NCBI GenBank assembly: GCA_003454415.1
Contig: DMKG01000202.1
Location: 1-21,003 of the forward strand
Reading direction: 5' to 3'
Source: Alphaproteobacteria bacterium
GTDB lineage: Bacteria; Pseudomonadota; Alphaproteobacteria; UBA11222
DNA length: 21,003 nucleotides
A program made the translations under genes and the position numbers. Within the stretch, counting starts at the first letter, position 1. Each line of letters begins with the position of its first letter. The notes below the pieces were generated by a model. That model was not told the DNA's origin and searched no databases. It saw nothing but the letters and a program-made list of their open reading frames with translations. Below, in pieces: positions 6,747 to 13,869 of the stretch.

Positions 6747-8228
6747 ATGTTTTCTCCCTTCGCCACTTCTCTGGACGCAGTATTTGACGAGCTTCGCAGT
6801 TCAAGGACGGGCCTGAGCGAAAAGGAGGTCGAAGAGCGTCTGGAAAAGCATGGCGAGAACACACTGCCGGAATCCAGGCCCCCGGGAGTCTTCCACATCT
6901 TCCTTCGGCAGTTCAAAAGCCCTCTTATCTATGTGCTGCTGATCGCAGCGGCGATTTCCTTCTGGCAGCAGCATATGACCGACGCCTGGTTCATCCTGGC
7001 CGTGCTGCTCTTCAACGCTGTAGTGGGCGCCATACAGGAATATTCGGCCAGCCGTTCGGCGGAAGCGCTGCAAGAGATGTTCACACCGCATGCCGTCGTC
7101 ATTCGGGATGGCAAGGAAACGGAAATCGAGGCGAAGGATCTCGTGCCGGGTGATGTCGTGCTGCTGGAGTCCGGCAGGCGCGTGCCCGCTGATGTCAGAC
7201 TGATTGAGAGCGAAGAACTAGCCATTGATGAATCCATGCTCACTGGCGAGTCGGAGGCGGTGGAAAAGGACGCCGCAGCAGACATCCCTGGAGATGCTCC
7301 GCTCTCGGAGCAGAAAAACATGGCCTTTTCCGGCGCCATAGTGACGAACGGATGGGCTCGCGCAGTAGTTGTCAGCACAGGTGAAGAGACGGCGATGGGC
7401 GACATCGCCGAATCCGTGCTGGGAAGCGAAGAAACCAAGCCCCCATTGGTGGTGCGCATGGAGCGTTTTACTTACATCCTGGTCGGGGTGGTGCTGTGTT
7501 CTGTGCTGATCCTTGGGGTAATCGCCTACTTTCAGGGCAAAAGCTGGGAGGAAATACTGCTTACCTCCATCGGTCTGGCGGTGGCCACCATGCCGGAAGG
7601 ACTGCCGGTCGCGGTTACAGTGGCGCTCGCTATCGGCATGAAACGCATGGCGGAGCGGCAGGTGATCGTGCGCAAGCTGGTGGCGGTGGAAGCCCTGGGT
7701 TCTTGTACGATGATCGCTGCCGACAAGACAGGCACGCTCACGCGCAACGAATTGACCGCCCAGCGCATCATTCTGCTCCCGGAGCGGGATTTCACCATCA
7801 CCAGCGGCGATACGATGGTGGACGGCGACATTCAGGAAACGCCTGAAGAAGAGCGCCTTTTGTCCATCACTAGCGACGGCAACCAAAAGGAGCAAACCAT
7901 GCAGAATATCAAGGATAGAGGCGAGCAAACGCAAACGCGCTCAGAGAATAAAGACAACAACACCAAAGAGGCCGTGCGCAAGGCGCTGAAAGAGGTGGTA
8001 AGGGAAGTCATAACTGAGGAACTTCAGGACAATTTGCCCGTGGAAAGCGGCTCGTCCGATAAAGCCGGAGTACGGCGGGAAGAGGGCCTGACGGATAATC
8101 AGCAAACACAGAAAAACCGGAGAGATACGCCCCCGGGAAAGCAGGGGGAAGATGAGCCGGAACAGGAAGAGGCTGCGCAAGAAAATCAAAACAGCCGGAA
8201 ATCCGCGAGAGGCAGGAAGCGGAAATGA
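6747..8228 (+). CDS. P2-type cation ATPase, N-terminal half of a split pump
   Basis: A 493-residue piece of a P-type ATPase. It has the cation ATPase N domain (1-75), M1-M2 (about 58-100), the actuator domain with TGES at 166-169, M3-M4 with PEGLP at 283-287 (the Ca2+-pump-like ion site), and the phosphorylation motif DKTGT with D326. The nucleotide-binding domain starts (LTAQRIILLPERDFTI) but leaves the family pattern at about residue 373. From there to the stop comes a stretch of about 120 residues rich in Glu, Lys, Gln and Arg, ending in GRKRK. It lacks the KGA, MITGD and TGDGVND motifs, which lie in the next ORF. The stop TGA overlaps the next ATG as ATGA, so the two halves are probably translated in a coupled way. 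The start has AAGGGGG upstream. The ion is probably Ca2+ by the PEGLP motif (inference). Confidence 0.85.
   Translation: MFSPFATSLDAVFDELRSSRTGLSEKEVEERLEKHGENTLPESRPPGVFHIFLRQFKSPLIYVLLIAAAISFWQQHMTDAWFILAVLLFNAVVGAIQEYSASRSAEALQEMFTPHAVVIRDGKETEIEAKDLVPGDVVLLESGRRVPADVRLIESEELAIDESMLTGESEAVEKDAAADIPGDAPLSEQKNMAFSGAIVTNGWARAVVVSTGEETAMGDIAESVLGSEETKPPLVVRMERFTYILVGVVLCSVLILGVIAYFQGKSWEEILLTSIGLAVATMPEGLPVAVTVALAIGMKRMAERQVIVRKLVAVEALGSCTMIAADKTGTLTRNELTAQRIILLPERDFTITSGDTMVDGDIQETPEEERLLSITSDGNQKEQTMQNIKDRGEQTQTRSENKDNNTKEAVRKALKEVVREVITEELQDNLPVESGSSDKAGVRREEGLTDNQQTQKNRRDTPPGKQGEDEPEQEEAAQENQNSRKSARGRKRK
7899..8228 (+). CDS. Candidate nested small ORF inside the ATPase insertion
   Basis: In frame with the N-terminal ATPase half, an ATG at 7899 lies exactly six bases after a perfect AAGGAG, a better site than the one for the ATPase C-terminal half. 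It would yield a separate 109-residue, very hydrophilic protein. The central segment, about residues 24-45 (TKEAVRKALKEVV and onward), could form an amphipathic helix. The tail is disordered-looking, Gln/Glu-rich and ends in Arg/Lys. No family is recognised. It may be a small gene that became fused in frame into the ATPase gene, or an internal start giving a second product. Without expression data it may also be only a charged linker. Confidence 0.35.
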   Translation: MQNIKDRGEQTQTRSENKDNNTKEAVRKALKEVVREVITEELQDNLPVESGSSDKAGVRREEGLTDNQQTQKNRRDTPPGKQGEDEPEQEEAAQENQNSRKSARGRKRK

Positions 8229-9874
8229 CCGCTGAAACGACCAAGCAAGAAGAACTGTCCCGTCTGCTGGAAGCGGCGGTGTTTGCTAATGAAGGCAAGC
8301 TGTACCAGGAAGACGGCGAATGGCGGGCGGAGGGCGACAAGGTGGATACAGCCTTGCTCGCCATGGCGCATAAGGCGGACCGGAGTCCGGAGGACATACT
8401 GAAAAACGCCGCCGAACTTGGCCGTATTTTTTATTCCTCAAAGCAAAAATACGCCGCCGCTTTTTACGAAGTGGAAGGAAAGCCCTACGCTTACGTGAAA
8501 GGCGCGGTGGAAACGCTGCTGCCGATGTGCGCGCGTGGCGTTGATGGTAAGTCCATAAGCGAAAATAACATCGAAGAACTGGAACAGGCGCTGGCAGGTG
8601 TTAAATACCGCGTCATCGGCTTTGCTTATGGCGAGGTGAAGCGAAAGGATGAATATTCCAGTGAGGATCTAGAAAATCTGACATTTCTCGGCATGATCGG
8701 ATTTGTTGATCCCTTGCGCGAGAATGCCCGAGAGGCAGTGGAGAAGTGCCGGGACGCGGGTCTGACTCCGGTCATGATCACTGGTGATCAGCCGGACACG
8801 GCGTTCGCTATCGCCCGCGAACTGGATCTGTGCAACAACCGCGACGACGTTGTGACCGGCAGGCAATTTAAAAACGCCGCCGATCAAGGCGAGAAATCAC
8901 TGGATGAGTTGACCGGACATGCGCGGGTCTATGCGCGTACTGAGCCGGACCAGAAACAGAAGATCCTGGAATCGGTTACGCGGGGTGGCGGGTATGTTGC
9001 CATGACTGGTGACGGCGTGAATGACGCACCCGCCCTGAAACATGCCCATGTTGGCGTAGCCATGGGAAAAAGCGGCACCGACGTGGCGCGCGAAAGCGCT
9101 GACATTATTATCACTGACGATAATTTCGCCTCTATCATCAATGGCGTAGAAGAGGGTCGCATAGCCTATAGTAACATTCGGAAAGCGATCTTCTTCTTGG
9201 TTTCTTGCGGATTGGCGGAGGTGCTGCTGTTTTACCTCGCGACCGCCTTCGCTGTCGCCCCGGCGCCGCTACTGGCGGTGCAGCTTTTGTGGATCAACGT
9301 CATCACCAACGGTGTGCAGGATATCGCGCTCGCCTTCGAGCCGGGTGAAGGCGATGAGCTTAGCCGCCAGCCTCGTAACCCGGATGAGCGCATTTTCAAC
9401 GGGGTGATGATCGGGCGTATCCTAATACTGGGTGTTATCGGTGGAATCTCTTCCTTTGGCGTATTTTACTACTCCATGGAATACGCAGGATATGCAGTAG
9501 AGGAAGCCCGAAATCTGACAATTCTGTATTATGTCCTGTTCGAAAATGTGAATGCGTTCAACAGCAAATCAGAAACCAAATCTGTTTTTCATATCAATCC
9601 TCTTAATAACAAATTCCTGATTGTAGGCATCGCCGCTGCACTGGGACTGCATATCTTCGCCATGTACTGGTGGGGTTGGCTGGCCGGAATTCTTCACGTC
9701 TCGCCAGTGGGAATAAAAGAATGGGGGGCGGTGTTCAGTATTGCAGTGCTGGCGATCGCCGCCAGCGAGGCGGAAAAATATCTCCGCCGCAAGCGCGGCA
9801 AGCCCTGGTTGGGCGACGGCGGACTACCGCTGGATAAATGGTTACGCAAACTTTCTCCCCAGGGAAAAAGGTGA
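8225..9874 (+). CDS. P2-type cation ATPase, C-terminal half of a split pump
   Basis: A 549-residue piece that completes the pump encoded by the preceding gene. It opens in the nucleotide-binding domain (RLLEAAVFANEGKLYQEDGE, with GDKVDTALL at 37-45 standing for GDPTEGALL). It continues with KGA at 92-94, MITGD at 184-188 and TGDGVNDAPA at 261-270 (hinge and Mg2+ site), then M5-M10. The M6 region, QLLWINVITNGVQDIALAFE, carries Asn and Asp residues at ion-site positions, as in Ca2+-type pumps. It lacks TGES and DKTGT, so it cannot work alone. The start overlaps the previous stop by four bases (ATGA) with a modest AGGA seven bases upstream. The frame upstream is open only back to about 8156, so a simple sequencing frameshift would not restore a normal-length protein. 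Confidence 0.88.
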   Translation: MTAETTKQEELSRLLEAAVFANEGKLYQEDGEWRAEGDKVDTALLAMAHKADRSPEDILKNAAELGRIFYSSKQKYAAAFYEVEGKPYAYVKGAVETLLPMCARGVDGKSISENNIEELEQALAGVKYRVIGFAYGEVKRKDEYSSEDLENLTFLGMIGFVDPLRENAREAVEKCRDAGLTPVMITGDQPDTAFAIARELDLCNNRDDVVTGRQFKNAADQGEKSLDELTGHARVYARTEPDQKQKILESVTRGGGYVAMTGDGVNDAPALKHAHVGVAMGKSGTDVARESADIIITDDNFASIINGVEEGRIAYSNIRKAIFFLVSCGLAEVLLFYLATAFAVAPAPLLAVQLLWINVITNGVQDIALAFEPGEGDELSRQPRNPDERIFNGVMIGRILILGVIGGISSFGVFYYSMEYAGYAVEEARNLTILYYVLFENVNAFNSKSETKSVFHINPLNNKFLIVGIAAALGLHIFAMYWWGWLAGILHVSPVGIKEWGAVFSIAVLAIAASEAEKYLRRKRGKPWLGDGGLPLDKWLRKLSPQGKR

Positions 9875-9944
9875 GGAGAAGACAGAGGAGCCGGACCGGC
9901 GGGAGCAGAATGGCAAACCTATCGGAAAAGAAGGAGGCCCAGTT

Positions 9945-12263
9945 ATGAGATCCAGCGTGAAGAAAGTAGCGGTGCTTGGAGCGGGCACAATGGGCAGCCA
10001 GATCGCCGCTCTCGTGGCTAATAGTGGCGCTAAGGTGATTCTGCTCGATGTCGTGCCCAAAAATGGACGGGATCGCACCAAATTGGCGAAGGAAGCAGTC
10101 GAGAATCTCAAAAACAGCAAGTCGTTAAGCAGCAAGGATAAAGCATATAATATTGAACCGGCGAATATGGAAGATGATCTGGATAAGCTTAAAGACGCAG
10201 ACTGGATCGTTGAATGCGTGCCGGAGGACGAAGGCGTCAAGCACGAGACGTATCAGAAAATCGCTCCGCATCTGAAGGAGGACGTCATTGTATCTTCTAA
10301 TACTTCCGCTATACCGCTGCGCGAGTTGAAGCAGGGTTTAGATGAAAATCTGCAATCGAAATTGTGCCTCACGCATTTCTTCAACCCGCCAGATAAGATG
10401 GCGCTTCTGGAAGTGGTGGCCGACCGGCATAATGACGTTCAGGCGCTGCGAAGAATCGAGGATTTTGCTGATCATGCGCTCGGCAAGCATATTGTGAAGG
10501 CGGAGGACACGCCCGGCCTGATCGCCAACCGCATCGGGATTTACTGGATCATCTGCGGCCTGCAGGAGGCAAAAACGCACGGAATCTCTATCGAAATGGC
10601 GGATAAGGTGATGAACGGCGCTTTCGGTTTTCCCAAAACCGGTATTTTCAGATTGATGGATTTAATCGGACTGAAGCTCATTCCCGACATCGCGGAATCC
10701 ATGATCCAATACCTGGACGAAGACGACGATTTTAAATGCATGTATGACGGGGTACCGGTCATTCAGGAGCGTATTGAACAAGGCTATACCGGCGAAAAAA
10801 AAGGCGGCTTCTACCGGGAGGAGGGGAATAGGAAGCAGGTATTCGATCTGGAAAGCGGCGAGTATCGTGACACGGAACAGCCGGAGATCGAAATCGGCGA
10901 AGTTTGGCAGGCGTTTTTGGAGAAGGACGTTCCGGAAAGTCGCTTCGCCTGCGCGGTTCTCAGGCGCACGCTAGCTTACGCGGCGAAAGTCGCCCCCCAC
11001 ATCGCAGCAGATATCCGCTCGATCGATAGCGCTATGCGCGAGGGCTATAATTGGGAAAAAGGTCCGTTCGAAATGATGGATCGATTAGGCGCGGAATGGT
11101 TGATCCAACAGTTGAACGAACGCGGCGAAGACGTGCCGGAACTTCTCCGAAGATCGAAGAACAAAGGCTTCTACCGCGAACAGGAAGGACATGGAAAGGA
11201 ATATCTGACTTTCGCGGGAGATTTTCAGCGCATCGAGCGGCAAGAAGGCAAATGGGGTCTGGAATTTCTTGTCGCTGGTCAGAAGCCGGTGCTCCAAGGT
11301 GATTCGGCCAAATTATGGGATATCGGCGACGGTATCGGCTGTTTTTCGCTCACTAAGGGTAAAATGCGCGTCCTAGACGAGCAGGCGCTCGATTTACTGG
11401 ATCAGTCTATTGACCGTGTGCAGAAGGAGTTCAAGGGCTTGGTCATTGGCCATGATGGCAAGAATTTTTCCGCCGGATTCGATCTCAAAATTGTGCTGGA
11501 AGGGGCAGAAAAGAATCAGTGGAAACGAGTAGACGCCATTTTACGCCAAGGCCAAGAAGTGCTGCTGAAACTCAAGAGAAGCCCGTTTCCTGCAGTGGCG
11601 GCGGTCTCAGGCTATGCCTTGGGCGGCGGCTGTGAAATCGCCATGCAGGCCGACGCCGTGCAGGCGCATAGGGGGGCGCGGATCGGACTGGTGGAAACTT
11701 CTATAGGCGTCATCCCAGCATGGGGCGGCGCCACGGAAAGCCTGCGCCGGGCTGTCAGGCGCGCGGGCGGAGATCTGGAAAAGCTGAAGGAAGAAATACT
11801 TTCCGTTTTTCGCTTGATTGCCGCCGGAAAGAAAAGCGATAACGCTGAACATGCTTTTGCTTTGGGTATACTTGAAAAGCCCTCCCGCATCACCATGAAT
11901 CGCGAGCGGCTGCTGCCTGATGCCAAGGCGCTTTGCCTGGATTTGACTGAGGATTATGCGGTGGCCGATTACGGCGCGATCAGGCTTCCCGTCGAATCGA
12001 CGCGCAAGATGCTGCTTGAGGAAGTGGAGCGCATGAAGGAGCAGGAGAAAATCACCGCTCATCGCGCGCGGGTCCTCGGGCGCCTGGCCGATTGTCTAAG
12101 CGGCCATGCCGCGCTTGAGAACATGCACGAAAGGGGGCAGCAGGAACCGAAGGCGGATTGGGATGAGTTGGACGATAAACAGATTCTCGAAACTACGCGT
12201 GAAGCGTTCATTCAGCTGGTGCGTACTGAAGAAACGCAGCGCGTGATCGCAACAAAGGTGTGA
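9945..12263 (+). CDS. 3-hydroxyacyl-CoA dehydrogenase / enoyl-CoA hydratase fusion
   Basis: A 772-residue two-activity beta-oxidation protein with the dehydrogenase first, as in FadN-type enzymes, not the hydratase-first FadB order. The N-terminal Rossmann site is GAGTMG (12-17). SSNTSAIPL and THFFNPP carry the catalytic H144, with E156 in LLEVV. Two 3HCDH C-terminal domains follow (about 187-290 and 333-420). The crotonase domain covers about 440-650, with FSAGFDL as part of the oxyanion hole and both hydratase acids, E564 (GGGCEIAMQAD) and E584 (GLVETSIGVIPAWGG). The ATG at 9945 is chosen because AAGGAGG lies seven bases upstream; the longer in-frame ORF starts inside the ATPase gene. It oxidises 3-hydroxyacyl-CoA and hydrates enoyl-CoA, and with the divergent thiolase could cycle C4 units into or out of PHA. 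Confidence 0.92.
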   Translation: MRSSVKKVAVLGAGTMGSQIAALVANSGAKVILLDVVPKNGRDRTKLAKEAVENLKNSKSLSSKDKAYNIEPANMEDDLDKLKDADWIVECVPEDEGVKHETYQKIAPHLKEDVIVSSNTSAIPLRELKQGLDENLQSKLCLTHFFNPPDKMALLEVVADRHNDVQALRRIEDFADHALGKHIVKAEDTPGLIANRIGIYWIICGLQEAKTHGISIEMADKVMNGAFGFPKTGIFRLMDLIGLKLIPDIAESMIQYLDEDDDFKCMYDGVPVIQERIEQGYTGEKKGGFYREEGNRKQVFDLESGEYRDTEQPEIEIGEVWQAFLEKDVPESRFACAVLRRTLAYAAKVAPHIAADIRSIDSAMREGYNWEKGPFEMMDRLGAEWLIQQLNERGEDVPELLRRSKNKGFYREQEGHGKEYLTFAGDFQRIERQEGKWGLEFLVAGQKPVLQGDSAKLWDIGDGIGCFSLTKGKMRVLDEQALDLLDQSIDRVQKEFKGLVIGHDGKNFSAGFDLKIVLEGAEKNQWKRVDAILRQGQEVLLKLKRSPFPAVAAVSGYALGGGCEIAMQADAVQAHRGARIGLVETSIGVIPAWGGATESLRRAVRRAGGDLEKLKEEILSVFRLIAAGKKSDNAEHAFALGILEKPSRITMNRERLLPDAKALCLDLTEDYAVADYGAIRLPVESTRKMLLEEVERMKEQEKITAHRARVLGRLADCLSGHAALENMHERGQQEPKADWDELDDKQILETTREAFIQLVRTEETQRVIATKV

Positions 12264-12270
12264 TCATCCA

Positions 12271-13260
12271 TTATCTAGTGTTTGATCCGCCTGCGTAATA
12301 GAGCAGAAACAGTACGCCGAGGATGCTTAAGGCGACCAGCCCATTGCCCGCCAACAGGGCTTTTTTGCCGCTTGGCGGGTGGATCAGCGTGACTACGGTG
12401 ACGCTGGCGCAGAAAATCACTCCCATGGCGGTCATGGCGTTGATATCGGAACTGGCGCGCAGAAGATTTCCCGTATAATACCAGTCGAGCGGCAGGAACA
12501 TCACCATATTGTACATGTTGCTGCCAAAGACATTGCCCGCCGCCAGGTCAGGGCAGCGCATGCGAAAGGCGGCGATAGTGGAAACGAGTTCCGGCATAGA
12601 GGTGGAAAGCGCTACCAGCGTGGCGCCAATGAAGCTGCCGCCGAGACCCGTCACTCGGGCCAGTTCATCTGCCGACTCAGCAAGATAGGGCGCCGCCACC
12701 AGGATCACCGCCGCGCATGCGCTGAATCCGCCCGTGGCGCGCAGCAGTTTCCTGGGGCTCCTTTCGGGTTCCTGTCCAACATCTGTCTTCCCCTCGTCCT
12801 TGAACAGCAACCACATTCCCAGAAGGTAACAAATCAGGGCGAACCAGGGAAACAGCCCTGCGCCCAGCAGCGCAAATTCCAGATTGGATATCAGCCCTAA
12901 ACCGATAATGGATGTAAGCACGATACCCAGTGCGGCGGCCAGCGAATGCTGCTGGCTTAACTGTTCGAATCCCGTGTCTCCCCACGGGAAGTAAGCGCTT
13001 ACGGCCATCAGGATTAAGAGATTGAATAAAGAGCTGCCGAATAAATCACCGACGGCGAGGTCGGGTTGGCCGATGGACAGGACATTCAAGTCAACGATAA
13101 TCTCCGGCATTGACGTCGCGCCGGCCAGCAGAATGCTGCCGATAAGAAGACGTCCTAATCCTGTCTGTTCCGAGAGTTTGTCAGCGAACCGGGTAAGCAG
13201 ACTGCCCGCCGCAATGATCGTCAGGGCGGAAACCAGAAATTGTACAGCGGCGCCTGCCAT
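12271..13260 (-). CDS. Na+/Ca2+ exchanger-family (CaCA) membrane transporter
   Basis: A 329-residue integral membrane protein with about ten hydrophobic segments and the two inverted alpha-repeats of the calcium/cation antiporter family. Repeat 1 has GSILLAGATSMPEIIVDLNV (41-60, E53), then GDLFGSSLFN. Repeat 2 has GATLVALSTSMPELVSTIAA (212-231, E224), then GNVFGSNMYN. The acidic residue in each SMPE motif is the expected ion ligand. A hydrophilic loop at about 154-172 splits the halves. The start has AGGAG five bases before the ATG. It is the last gene of the leftward redox operon, 12 bases after the alternative oxidase stop, and converges on the plus-strand operon with a 7-base gap. The ion is not certain, but Ca2+/Na+ or Ca2+/H+ exchange is the family norm. 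Confidence 0.88.
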   Translation of the reverse strand: MAGAAVQFLVSALTIIAAGSLLTRFADKLSEQTGLGRLLIGSILLAGATSMPEIIVDLNVLSIGQPDLAVGDLFGSSLFNLLILMAVSAYFPWGDTGFEQLSQQHSLAAALGIVLTSIIGLGLISNLEFALLGAGLFPWFALICYLLGMWLLFKDEGKTDVGQEPERSPRKLLRATGGFSACAAVILVAAPYLAESADELARVTGLGGSFIGATLVALSTSMPELVSTIAAFRMRCPDLAAGNVFGSNMYNMVMFLPLDWYYTGNLLRASSDINAMTAMGVIFCASVTVVTLIHPPSGKKALLAGNGLVALSILGVLFLLYYAGGSNTR

Positions 13261-13272
13261 CGCTTCTCCTGT

Positions 13273-13869
13273 TTATGCATTTTCATCCGCCAGAAGGTGA
13301 TTTGCATCGCGGTGCTCCGCTTCATCTGTGCGAATCACCTTTATCAGATCGCTTAGGCGGGAATCGGAAGAAAGCTTCCAGTACTCCGTAGCGATCCGAG
13401 GCGCAGGCACATTCTCGATCCGGCCGCTTTCCACTTCCTCCAGGTATTGCGTGTAAGAAATGACGGCCTCTTCTTCCATGTAACCCACGATGCGGTGCGC
13501 CGTGCGTTTTGAGACCATATACACCAGAGCGTAAAACGCGAAGTAAACCCCTTGCACAATCAGGACGATAATGCGCTCAAACTGGGTTGGATGACCGATT
13601 TCGATGAAGGTCAACAAATGCATGCGTTCATTCTCTGCTTCGTCCAGCAAGACTTTGATTTTCCCCTCGTCGTCCTCCATCCGCCTGAGTGATCGCATAT
13701 GACGAAACATCCCGCCTACCATCCCCGGCACTCCAGCTACCGTTTCCAGCACTATCGCGCGGTTGCCGTAGCGCTTGGCAAAGAACTTGTCCGCTACGCA
13801 GCGCATGGCCTTTACCGTGTAAAACGCAAAGCGATCAGAGAAATTTTGGGGGATATGATGCGTCGTCAT
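13273..13869 (-). CDS. aox: Alternative oxidase (diiron quinol oxidase)
   Basis: A 198-residue bacterial alternative oxidase, shorter than plant enzymes, which carry targeting leaders. All four diiron motifs are present: LETVAG with E42, NERMHL with E81 and H84, MEEEAVISYT with ligand Glu near 132-134, and RTDEAEHRDANH with E183 and H186. The segment FERIIVLIVQGVYFAFYALV forms the membrane-associated hydrophobic helix. The enzyme passes electrons from quinol to oxygen without pumping protons, and relieves an over-reduced quinone pool or bypasses inhibited cytochrome oxidases. Its ATG overlaps the stop of the upstream SDR-VKOR fusion as ATGA, a strong sign of coupled translation. No NorR-type or other regulator gene is adjacent. 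Confidence 0.95.
   Translation of the reverse strand: MTTHHIPQNFSDRFAFYTVKAMRCVADKFFAKRYGNRAIVLETVAGVPGMVGGMFRHMRSLRRMEDDEGKIKVLLDEAENERMHLLTFIEIGHPTQFERIIVLIVQGVYFAFYALVYMVSKRTAHRIVGYMEEEAVISYTQYLEEVESGRIENVPAPRIATEYWKLSSDSRLSDLIKVIRTDEAEHRDANHLLADENA

Noticed and set aside
8156-8228. Programmed -1 frameshift joining the two ATPase halves
   Set aside because: No slippery heptamer is visible at the overlap. The ATGA stop/start overlap explains the arrangement by reinitiation.
9741-9944. Longer N-terminus for the dehydrogenase/hydratase fusion starting inside the ATPase gene
   Set aside because: The extra 68 residues overlap the ATPase end and look like a shadow frame; AAGGAGG seven bases before the ATG at 9945 marks the real start, directly before the Rossmann fold.
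12264-12270. Bidirectional terminator between the convergent operons
   Set aside because: The gap is only seven bases and no hairpin with a T-run is visible there.
12379-12900. 173-residue plus-strand open frame
   Set aside because: It lies opposite the Na+/Ca2+ exchanger gene, has His/Gln/Arg-rich shadow composition and no family features.
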